Of a DNA stretch of 64,000 nucleotides, positions 1 to 9,529 are shown in pieces. This DNA comes from Chitinophaga sp. (GTDB lineage Bacteria; Bacteroidota; Bacteroidia; Chitinophagales; Chitinophagaceae): the NCBI RefSeq assembly GCF_017745275.1, contig NZ_JAGHZS010000011.1, forward strand, positions 124,001-188,000. The letters run 5' to 3'. Position 1 is the first letter of the stretch; each line of letters opens with the position of its first letter. Made by a program: the position numbers and the translations under genes. The notes below the pieces were generated by a model. It was not told the origin of the DNA, did not search any database, and worked only from the letters and a program-made list of their open reading frames with translations.

Positions 1-32
1 GGCACTGGTTTTCAACCAAAACGCTGTTAGTC

Positions 33-3000
33 ATGAAACTGACGTTTCTATTACTTACTACCGCACTGTTACAAGTACATGCCGCCGGGTACGGACAACT
101 CCTTACCTGGTCCGGCAAAAATGTACCGGTAGAAAAAATCTTCCCCGTTATCCGGGTACAATCCGGCTACACCGTAGTAGCCAGCAGAGAAGTATTGGAA
201 AAAGCCAATCCTGTTACCATGAAAGTGGAAAACGCTCCTATACAGGCTTTCCTCGACCTCATGCTGAAAGGGCAACCACTGAAATATGAAATCGTGAACA
301 AATCGATTTTCATTTCTCCCAAAACTGCAGGTAACAACAACGACAACATGGTGGCCGCACCACCCATAGATGTGAGAGGAAAAGTCTTGGATGAAGCCGG
401 CGCTCCACTGCCGGGCGTATCGGTAAGAGTAAAAGGTACCTCCCAGGGCGCCAGCACCAGCACTGATGGTACTTACTCCCTGCACATCACCGGCGAAGGC
501 CCGCAGGTACTGGTATTCTCCTACCTCGGCATGACAACGCAGGAAGTCACCGTTACCGGCAGCGCTACTTTCAACGTCGTGATGAAAGCCTCCGTGGAAC
601 AACAAACAGAAGTAGTGGTAGTGGGTTATGGTACGCAGAAAAGAAGTGACGTTACCGGCGCTATCGCCTCCGTACCTAAAGAACGCCTGCAGAACCTTCC
701 TGTTACCAACGTTTTGCAATCGATTCAAGGAACTACTCCGGGCGTTAATATTGTAAGTAACAGTAGTAAGCCAGGCAGCTCTCCCGCCTTTTATTTACGC
801 GGTCTTAAATCCATCAATGCCAGCAATGCACCATTAATTGTATTGGATGGTATCCCTTTCGCCGGTTCGTACAATGATATCAATCCAAATGATATCGCCT
901 CCATCGACCTGCTGAAAGATGTATCTGCTTCCGCCATCTATGGCGCCAGGGGCGCGAATGGCGTGATCATGATCACCACTAAAAAAGGAAAAACAGGTAA
1001 ACCCGTTATCTCCTACAATGGCTACGCCGGACCGGAATACCAGAGCAATACCGTAAAGCAAATGAACGGGGAACAATACCGCACCAAAAATCACTGGTAC
1101 AATATCCAGGCCGGACGCCCCGATGCACCCGATTTACCTTACCTGACTGAACAACAAAATTTTGCCGCCGGAAAACCAGAAGTAGACTGGCTCAAAGAAA
1201 TCGCACAACAGGGATACATTCATAGCCATGAACTCAGCATCTCCGGTGGCACCGACAATGTGAAATACTATCTCTCCGGTACTTATCTGAAAGAAGAAGG
1301 TACTATCAAAGGGTTTCAGTATAACCGCGCCAGCATCCGCGCCAACATTGATGCAAATGTGACACCGTGGATGAAAACAGGCGTGAACATGTTCTTCGTA
1401 AACAACAACCAGGACGGTGGTAAAGCCACCCTGTTTGATGCCAACGCACTAAGTCCTTATGGCAGCCTTTACAATGCGGCGGGCGACTATGAAGTATATC
1501 CCATTGCACCACAAACACTGTATCAGAGTCCACTCATCAACCTGTATAATCCCGGGCTGGATCGTGGTAAAAATATGACCAGCAGCGGTTATGCAGAAAT
1601 AGCGCCGCCCTTCCTGAAAGGACTGAAATACCGGGTGAATGCTTCTTACTCTTTCCGTCCTAACCGCACCAGCGACTACTCCGGTCGTAAAATGGGCGAT
1701 ATGCAGGGAACAGCGAAAGTGTATAACGAAGAAAATAAACAGTGGATTGTAGAAAATCTCCTGACCTATAACCTGCGCGTAAAAAAACACCAGGTAGATT
1801 TCACCGCATTATACAGCGCACAACAAGACGAACAATTCACCTCACAACTGGATGCCAATACTTTTGTGAATGATAACCTCGACTTCAACAACCTGAAAGC
1901 TGCACAGGTGCAGAAAACCACTACGTCTTATACCGGCAGCGCCCTGGTATCACAGATGTTCCGCGCCAATTATAACTACGACAGCCGCTACCTCTTCACC
2001 GCTACCATCCGCCGCGATGGCTACTCCGGGTTTGGCGCCAACAACAAATATGGCGTGTTCCCTTCTGTTGCTGCCGGCTGGAATATCCAACAGGAAAAAT
2101 TTATGGCAGCCATACCTACCATCTCTCAACTGAAACTGAGAGCGTCTTATGGTAAATCCGGCAACCAGGCAGTAGGAGCGTATCGTACGTTAACAAGGCT
2201 CAACACTGCTAATTACGTATATGATGGCGTAACCTCCATAGGCCTTGTTCCCAACACATTAGGCAATCCTAACCTGAAGTGGGAAACTACCGCCGGGTTA
2301 AACGTGGGTATCGACTTCGCCATTCTGCATGATCGTCTCAGTGGTAGTATTGAAGGCTATAGCACCCGCACCAGCGACCTGCTCCTCAGCAGAAAAATTC
2401 CTGCTATCAATGGCTATTCTTCTGTGTATGATAACATCGGGGAAACCGCGAACAAAGGACTGGAAATATTACTGAACAGCCGCAATATCCAGTCAGATAA
2501 TTTCTCCTGGCAAACCTCCTTCAACATCTCCTTTAATAAAAATAAAGTAGTGGCCCTGTATGGTGATAATAAAGACGATATCGGCAACAACCTGTTTATT
2601 GGTAAACCAATGCTCGGTATCTACGATTATACCATGGCCGGTATCTGGCAGGTAGGCGAAGATTCAAAAATAGATCCGGGCGCAAAACCGGGTTACATCA
2701 AGTTTAAAGACCTGGATAACAACGGGAAAATAGATGCGGCCGACCGTTCTTATCTCGGTACACAATTACCAAAATATGTGGCCGGTTTAACGAATACTTT
2801 CCGCTATCAAAACTTTACGTTGAACATCTTTATACAGGATGTACATGGTGCTTTACGTCCAAACAACATCCTCGACAACAGAGACCAGGCCGGCATTATT
2901 AACCTGCCTGCAGAAATTCCTTACTGGACTTCCGACAACAAAATCAACACCAACCCGGCGTTGTTCTATACCAATCCTAAAGGATACAAATATGCACAGG

Positions 3001-3287
3001 ATGCATCTTTCGCACGCCTGAAAGATGTGACACTCAGTTATAATTTTGATAAACACACTTTACAGCGGTATAAAATTTCGAACCTGCAGGTATATATCAG
3101 CGGCCGTAACCTCGCCACCTTTACCAAGTGGCAGGGCTATGATCCGGAAACGGCTCCTTCTACACTGGCGACTTCCGGTACTACCAAAGACCTGCGCCTG
3201 GCGAACGGGCAAGGACCTGACCAGCAGAGTTCCAATTTTTATCCGCTTAACACCACCATTATCCTGGGGGTAAATATCAGTTTATAA
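33..3287 (+). CDS. SusC-family TonB-dependent outer-membrane transporter (SusC1), probably cut at the 5' end by the window
   Basis: Outer-membrane TonB-dependent receptor that imports large ligands together with SusD1. Visible order: hydrophobic signal segment (about residues 1-20), STN domain (about 22-95), carboxypeptidase-D-like beta-sandwich (about 112-197), plug starting near VVVVGYGTQKRS, then a long beta-barrel to the C terminus. The STN domain is the part that talks to a FecR anti-sigma factor in this family, so sigma/FecR genes probably lie just upstream of the window. The frame stays open from base 3 to the ATG at 33. The residues upstream (KTLLV before MKLT) resemble the usual extended SusC leader, so the true start is probably outside the window. 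The gene is followed after 11 bp by its SusD partner. The last residue is Leu rather than the usual Phe. Confidence 0.93.
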   Translation: MKLTFLLLTTALLQVHAAGYGQLLTWSGKNVPVEKIFPVIRVQSGYTVVASREVLEKANPVTMKVENAPIQAFLDLMLKGQPLKYEIVNKSIFISPKTAGNNNDNMVAAPPIDVRGKVLDEAGAPLPGVSVRVKGTSQGASTSTDGTYSLHITGEGPQVLVFSYLGMTTQEVTVTGSATFNVVMKASVEQQTEVVVVGYGTQKRSDVTGAIASVPKERLQNLPVTNVLQSIQGTTPGVNIVSNSSKPGSSPAFYLRGLKSINASNAPLIVLDGIPFAGSYNDINPNDIASIDLLKDVSASAIYGARGANGVIMITTKKGKTGKPVISYNGYAGPEYQSNTVKQMNGEQYRTKNHWYNIQAGRPDAPDLPYLTEQQNFAAGKPEVDWLKEIAQQGYIHSHELSISGGTDNVKYYLSGTYLKEEGTIKGFQYNRASIRANIDANVTPWMKTGVNMFFVNNNQDGGKATLFDANALSPYGSLYNAAGDYEVYPIAPQTLYQSPLINLYNPGLDRGKNMTSSGYAEIAPPFLKGLKYRVNASYSFRPNRTSDYSGRKMGDMQGTAKVYNEENKQWIVENLLTYNLRVKKHQVDFTALYSAQQDEQFTSQLDANTFVNDNLDFNNLKAAQVQKTTTSYTGSALVSQMFRANYNYDSRYLFTATIRRDGYSGFGANNKYGVFPSVAAGWNIQQEKFMAAIPTISQLKLRASYGKSGNQAVGAYRTLTRLNTANYVYDGVTSIGLVPNTLGNPNLKWETTAGLNVGIDFAILHDRLSGSIEGYSTRTSDLLLSRKIPAINGYSSVYDNIGETANKGLEILLNSRNIQSDNFSWQTSFNISFNKNKVVALYGDNKDDIGNNLFIGKPMLGIYDYTMAGIWQVGEDSKIDPGAKPGYIKFKDLDNNGKIDAADRSYLGTQLPKYVAGLTNTFRYQNFTLNIFIQDVHGALRPNNILDNRDQAGIINLPAEIPYWTSDNKINTNPALFYTNPKGYKYAQDASFARLKDVTLSYNFDKHTLQRYKISNLQVYISGRNLATFTKWQGYDPETAPSTLATSGTTKDLRLANGQGPDQQSSNFYPLNTTIILGVNISL

Positions 3288-3298
3288 CCTAAAAAGAT

Positions 3299-4888
3299 AT
3301 GACGATGAAAAAGAGTCTATATATATGCGGAATGCTGGCGGCAGGTGTGTTCATCACTTCGCTGTCATCCTGCAGCAAAAGCTTTCTCAACGAACAACTG
3401 AAGTCGGACTATGCACCGGCCAACACCCTGGTAGATCCACTCGGCTTCGAGGCCGCCAGCACTGGTCTTTTAAGCAATGTACGCAACGACTACGGAGATG
3501 TACAGGGACTACTGGCTACCTTTTACGTTGGCACCGATATGGCCATTACCGGGCAACCCAACACCGTGCAGGCGCCTTACGAAAACTACCAGAACCTCAA
3601 TTCACAAACCGGCTCCTTAGTAAGCATCTGGAACTATGGATATAAGGTGATCAATACCGCCAATGTGATCATCGATGCGGCAAAAAATCCTGCCGCCACG
3701 CTCACACAGGCGCAGCGGGATTTTTATACGGCAGAAGCCTGCTTCTTCCGTGCCTATGCCTATAATCACCTCTCCATCCTGTTTGGTGGCGTACCGTTGA
3801 TTACAGCGCCGGTATCCGTACCACGCACGGATTACACGCGGGCTACAGAAGAAGCAGTAGTCCAGCAGATCATCACTGACCTGACCTTTGCTGAAGCCCA
3901 TCTCCCCGATCCGGCAGGCGTGACCAAACAAGGCCGTATCAATAAATTTGCCGCCACGCAACTGTTGGCCGAAGCTTATCTCCGCGCCAACAAACCAGCG
4001 GATGCAGAAGCTGCTGCCAAACGGGTGATCGACAGTAAATTCTTCACCCTGATCACCAACCGCTATGGCGTAAAGGCCTCCCAGCCCGGCGATCCGTTTG
4101 CCGACATGTTTACCTACGGCAATATGCGCCGCAGCCAGGGTAATACGGAAGCGATCTGGGTGCTGGAACAAAACTACAATGTCACCGGTGGCGGCTCTAC
4201 CTTTGATCAGCGTCGCCGCGAATGGGGACCATTCTATGTAAACGTTTCCGGCATGAAGGTGTGCGACTCCCTCGGCGGCCGTGGCATCGGCAGAATCCGC
4301 CCCACCAACTGGTGGACATATCAACTGTACGAACAAAATGATATGCGTAACTCTTCGTACAATATCCGTCGCAATTACTACTATAATGACCCGGCTTCTC
4401 CTAAATACGGTCAACCGGTAGTGGTAAGCGGCTTTGATACTATACAGAATATTTACGCACACACCACCAAATGGTACGAATTTCAGCCACAGGATATCCA
4501 GGGTGCACAATCGTACAAAGACCGTATACAAATGCGCCTCGGTGAAACCTATCTCCTGATGGCAGAAGCACAGCTTATGCAGGGCCGTCCCGGCGATGCA
4601 GCCACCAGTATCAATGTGATCCGTAGCCGCGCCAAAGCTACTCCTGTACTGGCCGCCGACGTGACCATGGATTATATTCTCGATGAAAGAGCCAGGGAAC
4701 TCACCGCGGAAGAACTGCGCCGCCTCACGTTGATCCGTACACGAAAACTGGTAGAACGCGTGAAAAAATACAACCCGAAAGTAGCGCCTACCATTAGCGA
4801 CTTCAACATACATTTGCCTATTCCTCAATCGGAAATAGATGTGAACAAAGACGCCGTACTGCAACAGAACGACGGATACGGTAAATAA
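3299..4888 (+). CDS. SusD/RagB-family surface glycan-binding lipoprotein (SusD1)
   Basis: Substrate-binding lid of the SusC1 transporter, anchored outside the outer membrane. The 529-residue length is typical of SusD. A lipoprotein signal ends at LSSC (Cys25), and the following CSKSFLNE is the usual mature SusD start. The middle carries the TPR-type helices with the family pattern AEACFFRAYAYNHL, and the C-terminal part holds the typical MRLGETYLLMAEA and DERARELTAEELRR motifs. An in-frame ATG two codons downstream (3305) is an equally good start. It lies 11 bp after SusC1 and 13 bp before the GH2 gene, so one transcript is likely. Confidence 0.94.
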   Translation: MTMKKSLYICGMLAAGVFITSLSSCSKSFLNEQLKSDYAPANTLVDPLGFEAASTGLLSNVRNDYGDVQGLLATFYVGTDMAITGQPNTVQAPYENYQNLNSQTGSLVSIWNYGYKVINTANVIIDAAKNPAATLTQAQRDFYTAEACFFRAYAYNHLSILFGGVPLITAPVSVPRTDYTRATEEAVVQQIITDLTFAEAHLPDPAGVTKQGRINKFAATQLLAEAYLRANKPADAEAAAKRVIDSKFFTLITNRYGVKASQPGDPFADMFTYGNMRRSQGNTEAIWVLEQNYNVTGGGSTFDQRRREWGPFYVNVSGMKVCDSLGGRGIGRIRPTNWWTYQLYEQNDMRNSSYNIRRNYYYNDPASPKYGQPVVVSGFDTIQNIYAHTTKWYEFQPQDIQGAQSYKDRIQMRLGETYLLMAEAQLMQGRPGDAATSINVIRSRAKATPVLAADVTMDYILDERARELTAEELRRLTLIRTRKLVERVKKYNPKVAPTISDFNIHLPIPQSEIDVNKDAVLQQNDGYGK

Positions 4889-4901
4889 TCAGCGCTGAAC
4901 A

Positions 4902-6950
4902 ATGAATAAATATATCACTCTCACATTCCTTTCTGTACTCCTGTTTTTACAGGGGTACGGACAGGAAGGAAGACAAGTCATCGCCTTCAACGATGGATGG
5001 ACGTTCAGAAAAGGTACGCTCACCGCACCTGCTAATGCCACAGATACGGCCTGGACAAATGTGACAATACCGCATACCTGGAACAACAAAGACATGCAGG
5101 AAGGAAAAAATTTCTATGCCGGCGATGGCTGTTACAAAAAAGTATTTACCGTAGCCACTGCACTGAAAGGAAAGAGATTATTTCTTCGCTTCGATGGCGT
5201 AGGCTCCGTAGCGACCCTCTATGTGAACAATCGCTTAATCGGCGAGCACAAAGGCTCTTATGCCGCCTTCTGCTTTGAAATTACACACTCTGTGAAGTAT
5301 GGGGAAGCCAACACAATTGTGCTCAAAGCCAACAACCAGGCAAGAGAAGATGTGCTGCCCGTCAACAATTTTCTCTTCGGCATTTTCGGCGGTATTTATC
5401 GGCCGGTAAACCTGCTGGTTACAAATGATATCAATATCACCACTACCGACTACGCCTCCCCCGGGCTGGCCATCACCCAGGATAATGTCAGCGACAAAAG
5501 TGCCGATATTCACGTAGTGGCCAAAATTGAAAACAAGCAACCACATCATACTAACGTACAGGTACAAACGGAAATTAAAGACCGGCAAGGAAAGCGTGTA
5601 GCTGTTACCGTTAAAGACGTAACGCTCAGTCCACAAGGTATCAACATCATCCGGCAGGACTTACCGGTAGCCCGCCCACACCGCTGGAACGGCGTAAAGG
5701 ATCCGTATTTGTATTCCCTCACCACAACCGTGATATCCAAAGGACAAACACTGGATGCGGTAACGCAGCCACTGGGCATTCGCCGGTTTGAAGTGATCCC
5801 TGGCAAAGGTTTCTTCCTGAACGGACAACCTTATGCCATGCACGGCGTTACCCGTCACCAGGAATGGCAGGACTGCGGCAATGCGCTCACAAATGAACAA
5901 CACAAAACAGACCTGGACCTGATCCGCGAAATAGGTGCCACCACCATCCGGTTTGCCCACTACCAGCAATCAGCATACCTCTATTCCCAATGTGATACCA
6001 TGGGTTTTGTGATCTGGGCAGAGATACCTTTTGTGAACAACTTCTCCGGAAAAGAAAGTGAAAATGCCCGGCAGCAACTCACAGAGCTGATCCGGCAAAA
6101 CCGCAACCACCCTGCTATTTACGTATGGGGCATGCACAATGAAGTTTATTCCAAAACACCAGACGAACATGTAGCCGTATTAACCCGGCAACTGAATGAC
6201 CTGGCGAAAACAGAAGACCCCGACCGTTATACCGTGGCTGTTAGTGGTTATGGAGAGATGAACCGCCCGGCAAACCTGGCGGCCGATATACAAGGCATGA
6301 ACCGCTACTTCGGCTGGTATGAAGGTAAAATAGATGATATCGAACCCTGGGTAAACGCACTGGAGAGGAACTATCCCGACTATAAACTGATGCTGACCGA
6401 ATACGGTGCAGATGGCAATATCAATCAACATACCGATAGCCTCAGCACCAACTTCGATCCCGTAAGTGGGCAGTTCTTCCCGGAAACCTATCAAACCGCC
6501 ACACACGTGAAACAGTGGTCGGTAATAGAAAAACACCCTTATATTGCCGCTTCCTATTTATGGAATATGTTTGAATTTGCCGTGCCCATGTGGAACCGTG
6601 GTGGCGTTAATGCCCGGAACCTGAAAGGGTTGATCACCTACGACCGCCAGCAAAAAAAGGACGCTTTCTACTGGTATAAAGCCAACTGGAACCCGGCACC
6701 CATGATCTACATTGCGGAACGCCGCAATAATACCCACCGCCCGGCAACTGTAAACGTGGAAGTATTCAGCAACCTGGAGAACATCACGCTGACGGTTAAC
6801 GGCAACAAGCCTGTAACCGGCCACCATGGCGCCAATAAACGGGACTTTATTTTTGACAACATCTCCCTGCAAACAGGTGTTAATACCCTGCAGGCATCGG
6901 GCATTCATAACGGTAAAGCATATACCGACACCATTACCTGGACGCATTAA
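4902..6950 (+). CDS. Glycoside hydrolase family 2 enzyme (beta-galactosidase-like)
   Basis: Retaining glycosidase of family 2, most likely a beta-galactosidase, exported to the periplasm by an N-terminal signal (ending near GYGQ). The order is the standard one: sugar-binding jelly roll (GWTFRKG, TIPHTWN), immunoglobulin-like domain, then a TIM barrel starting near PLGIRRFEV and GFFLNGQPYAMHGV. The acid/base is Glu414 in the motif HNEV and the nucleophile is Glu500 in LTEYG, by family pattern. At 682 residues it is shorter than LacZ and has only a short C-terminal Ig-like tail. It sits between SusD1 and a GH29 fucosidase, which suggests a fucosylated galactoside as substrate. Beta-galactosidase specificity is inferred; beta-glucuronidase or beta-mannosidase activity cannot be excluded. 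Confidence 0.88.
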   Translation: MNKYITLTFLSVLLFLQGYGQEGRQVIAFNDGWTFRKGTLTAPANATDTAWTNVTIPHTWNNKDMQEGKNFYAGDGCYKKVFTVATALKGKRLFLRFDGVGSVATLYVNNRLIGEHKGSYAAFCFEITHSVKYGEANTIVLKANNQAREDVLPVNNFLFGIFGGIYRPVNLLVTNDINITTTDYASPGLAITQDNVSDKSADIHVVAKIENKQPHHTNVQVQTEIKDRQGKRVAVTVKDVTLSPQGINIIRQDLPVARPHRWNGVKDPYLYSLTTTVISKGQTLDAVTQPLGIRRFEVIPGKGFFLNGQPYAMHGVTRHQEWQDCGNALTNEQHKTDLDLIREIGATTIRFAHYQQSAYLYSQCDTMGFVIWAEIPFVNNFSGKESENARQQLTELIRQNRNHPAIYVWGMHNEVYSKTPDEHVAVLTRQLNDLAKTEDPDRYTVAVSGYGEMNRPANLAADIQGMNRYFGWYEGKIDDIEPWVNALERNYPDYKLMLTEYGADGNINQHTDSLSTNFDPVSGQFFPETYQTATHVKQWSVIEKHPYIAASYLWNMFEFAVPMWNRGGVNARNLKGLITYDRQQKKDAFYWYKANWNPAPMIYIAERRNNTHRPATVNVEVFSNLENITLTVNGNKPVTGHHGANKRDFIFDNISLQTGVNTLQASGIHNGKAYTDTITWTH

Positions 6951-6959
6951 CTGATCAAC

Positions 6960-8402
6960 ATGAAGAAACTTTGTATGGCTGCTGCCAGCGCATTGCTGTT
7001 GTTACAATTACAGGGACAGGCACAAACCACTGCTCCCGCAAAAGACACCATTCCATTGGTGCATGGCGCGCATCGCACCGGTAACAGAACAGATCCTGAT
7101 ATGGCGCGCTGGCGGTCGCTCCGCCTCGGGCAGTTTATTCACTGGGGCCTCTACGCTATCCCCGGCGGCGAATGGAATGGAAAAACCTATAACGGCGCAG
7201 CAGAATGGATCCGCTCCTGGAAAGAAATGCCACAAGCGGATTATGATAACCTGTATAAACAGTTTAACCCGGTCAACTACCATCCCGAACAATGGGCGCA
7301 GCAAGCGAAAGACATGGGGGCCGGTTACATGATCATCACCACCAAACATCATGATGGCTTCTGCTTATGGCCCAGTAAGTATACCCGCTACACGGTAGCC
7401 GCATCGCCCTGGAAAAAAGATATCATTGGCCCCATGGTGGATGCGTATAATAAACAGGGCATCGATGTATATCTTTACTTTTCTATCATCGACTGGAATC
7501 ATCCGGACTGGCGTACTTCGCTGAAAACGCCGGCAGACAGCGCAGCTTACAATCGCTTTAAGGTTTTTGTAAAGCACCAGTTACAGGAGTTATTAGTAAG
7601 ATATCCAACAATTAAAGGCTTCTGGTTCGACGGTACCTGGGACAATTCCTGGAAGAACGACGGCGCTTTCTCTGATGAGCTGGAACAATACCTGCAAAAA
7701 ATTCATCCCGGGTTGATTATCGGCAGCCGCTTACGCGCCGATGAAAAAGGTGCACGACACTTTGATAGCAACGGCCGCCTGATGGGTGATTACGAACAGG
7801 GCTGGGAACGCAAACTCCCCACACAGTTCGCAGACATACACGGCAACGATTGGGAAGGCGTAATGACCATCCCCGAAAATCAATGGGGCTATTGCGCCAA
7901 ATGGGCCGGGCATATCAAAACATCGAACGAGTTAATTGAGATGCTGGTGAAGTCCACTTCCCTGGGCGGGAACTTCGTGATCAACTTCGGTCCTAAAAGC
8001 GACGGCACTTTCCGCACAGAAGAAGTACAACGCATGCAGGAAATTGGTCAGTGGATGAAAGTAAATGGAACGGCTATACGCGGCGGCACTTATGCCGGAT
8101 TCGACAAACAGGATTGGGGATACTATATCCGCAAAGCCAATACCGACAGTATTTTCATGGTAGTATGCAATGTACCGGTATCCGGTAGCTTACGGGTAAA
8201 ACTACCTGCCAGCACTACACTCACGCAAGCCAGTTATCTTGAAAATCCGGGTATAACACTTACCCCGGAAATGATCGGCGCACATGAATACTTCCTGCAC
8301 CTGGATCCTCAAAAAAATTATCAGACACCGGTAGTCATCCTGCTAAATACCAGCAATAGTACCGCAGTGGATAATGGTCGTTTCGAAAAAGCGAAAACCT
8401 AG
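6960..8402 (+). CDS. Alpha-L-fucosidase, glycoside hydrolase family 29
   Basis: Retaining exo-fucosidase that removes terminal alpha-L-fucose. A signal peptide (residues about 1-22, ending GQAQ) sends it to the periplasm. The catalytic domain shows the GH29 hallmarks: RLGQFIHWGLYAIPGGEW near the N terminus, TTKHHDGFCLW, and WFDGTWD with the nucleophile Asp224 by family pattern. A C-terminal beta-sandwich follows. The 480-residue length is normal. It starts 9 bp after the GH2 gene and is the last gene of the locus. The final codons and the TAG stop fall inside a degenerate intergenic repeat (see 8391-8500), so the C-terminal tail may have been replaced by repeat insertion. Confidence 0.93.
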   Translation: MKKLCMAAASALLLLQLQGQAQTTAPAKDTIPLVHGAHRTGNRTDPDMARWRSLRLGQFIHWGLYAIPGGEWNGKTYNGAAEWIRSWKEMPQADYDNLYKQFNPVNYHPEQWAQQAKDMGAGYMIITTKHHDGFCLWPSKYTRYTVAASPWKKDIIGPMVDAYNKQGIDVYLYFSIIDWNHPDWRTSLKTPADSAAYNRFKVFVKHQLQELLVRYPTIKGFWFDGTWDNSWKNDGAFSDELEQYLQKIHPGLIIGSRLRADEKGARHFDSNGRLMGDYEQGWERKLPTQFADIHGNDWEGVMTIPENQWGYCAKWAGHIKTSNELIEMLVKSTSLGGNFVINFGPKSDGTFRTEEVQRMQEIGQWMKVNGTAIRGGTYAGFDKQDWGYYIRKANTDSIFMVVCNVPVSGSLRVKLPASTTLTQASYLENPGITLTPEMIGAHEYFLHLDPQKNYQTPVVILLNTSNSTAVDNGRFEKAKT

Positions 8403-8500
8403 CGATTTGTTGTCTTGTCCGAAATTATACTGATTAACCTGATTCCCTGATCATCTTTTTAATCAAAAAATAACCATCAGTTTAATCAGTATAAAACAAA
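8391..8500. repeat. Degenerate member (C) of the intergenic hairpin repeat family
   Basis: Bases 8401-8420 match 18 of 20 bases of 62259-62278, part of the large inverted repeat near the window end. Two arms, 8426-8443 and 8476-8493, are inverted copies matching at 17 of 18 positions. The right arm contains the 12-mer ATCAGTTTAATC also found at 62409-62420. The similarity seems to run leftward into the last codons of the fucosidase gene. This copy has lost most of its outer arms. Confidence 0.6.
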
Positions 8501-8513
8501 AAACCAACAATAC

Positions 8514-8542
8514 ACACCGGCAGCCCATGAGGCTGCCGGTGT
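8514..8542 (+). terminator. Strong hairpin terminator after the GH2/GH29 locus
   Basis: Perfect 12-bp stem (8514-8525 with 8531-8542) and a 5-base loop, followed by CATTTTC. It ends the SusC1-SusD1-GH2-GH29 transcript. An apparent ATG at 8527 lies inside the loop, which argues against using it as a start for the next gene. Confidence 0.7.
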
Positions 8543-8601
8543 CATTTTCATCCAATTCCGTTGCTCAACTTTTCCCTACCTTCGAAAAAAAATTCAAGGT
8601 T

Positions 8602-9450
8602 ATGATAGCATTCTTAGGCATGGGCCTTCTGGGATCAAATTTCGTGAGGGCGCTTATCAGCAATGGAGAAACGGTACAAGTATGGAACCGCACCACTTCA
8701 AAAGCCACCGCGCTGGAACAATATGGCGCTAAAGCTTTTAGCGATGTGGCAGCCGCCGTAAAGGGAGCCGATCGCATACACATCACACTCAAAGATGATC
8801 AATCCGTAGATGAAGTACTGGCCGCCGCTGCTGCCGGTCTCACTCCCGGTGCCATCATCATTGATCATACCACTACCTCTGTGGATGGCGCCATTCAACG
8901 TACAAAAGACTGGGGCACCCGCGGATTTACTTATGTACACGCCCCTGTATTCATGGGTCCGCCCAATGCACTGGAAAGTACCGGATACATGCTGGTTTCA
9001 GGCGATCAGGCAGTCATCAGCAGCATCTCACCGGCGCTTGGTAAAATGACCGGTAGACTGATTAACCTGGGTGAGGTAACCGGCAAAGCCGCTGGTATCA
9101 AGTTGGTTGGTAACAGCTTCCTGGTAGGATTAACGGCCAGTTTGTCTGATACCTTGTCACTCGCCAAAGCATTGAATATTCACAACAATGAAGTAGCAGG
9201 CTTACTGGAAATCTGGAACCCCGGTGCGGGCATCAACAACAGGCTGAAGCGCATGACCAGCGGCGATTACAGCAACCCTTCCTGGGAACTGAACATGGCA
9301 CGGAAAGATACCCAGCTGTTTATAGATGCGGTAGACAAAAAAAATGGTCACCTGGCCGTATTACCAGCTATTGCGGAAGAAATGGATCGGTGGATTGCGA
9401 AAGGACATGGTAATGAAGACTGGGTAGTGATTGGGAAAGATGCCATTTGA
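8602..9450 (+). CDS. NAD(P)-dependent beta-hydroxyacid dehydrogenase-like oxidoreductase
   Basis: Cytoplasmic dehydrogenase of the 3-hydroxyisobutyrate / 6-phosphogluconate dehydrogenase superfamily; the substrate is unknown. The N-terminal Rossmann fold opens with FLGMGLLG (GxGxxG). DHTTTS marks the substrate loop, and Lys167 in GIKLVGN is the catalytic lysine position of the family. A helical C-terminal domain follows. The lysine argues for a hydroxyacid dehydrogenase rather than an imine reductase. I chose the ATG at 8602 because the nucleotide-binding strand begins right there. The open frame extends back to 8527, but that start lies in a terminator loop. TACCTTCG at 8577-8584 resembles a Bacteroidota -7 box. 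It is a single gene with no operon partner. Confidence 0.85.
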   Translation: MIAFLGMGLLGSNFVRALISNGETVQVWNRTTSKATALEQYGAKAFSDVAAAVKGADRIHITLKDDQSVDEVLAAAAAGLTPGAIIIDHTTTSVDGAIQRTKDWGTRGFTYVHAPVFMGPPNALESTGYMLVSGDQAVISSISPALGKMTGRLINLGEVTGKAAGIKLVGNSFLVGLTASLSDTLSLAKALNIHNNEVAGLLEIWNPGAGINNRLKRMTSGDYSNPSWELNMARKDTQLFIDAVDKKNGHLAVLPAIAEEMDRWIAKGHGNEDWVVIGKDAI

Positions 9451-9472
9451 GGAAAATAATGACATAAAAAGT

Positions 9473-9504
9473 AAAGGCTGTCTCCATAGTTTGGGACAGC
9501 CTTT
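9473..9504. terminator. Bidirectional hairpin terminator
   Basis: Ten-base stem AAAGGCTGTC/GACAGCCTTT (9473-9482 with 9495-9504) between two convergent genes, the dehydrogenase and the TlpA/TPR gene. Confidence 0.65.
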
Positions 9505-9529
9505 GTAATGATTATTTATTCATCGGTAC

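Noticed and set aside
3617-4864. 415-codon open frame on the - strand opposite SusD1
   Set aside because: It is fully antisense to a clear SusD gene, its protein has no recognisable domain, and its composition looks like a shadow of the real frame.
8527-8601. N-terminal extension of the dehydrogenase gene to an ATG at 8527
   Set aside because: The ATG lies in the loop/stem of a perfect 12-bp terminator hairpin and the Rossmann strand starts exactly at the ATG at 8602.
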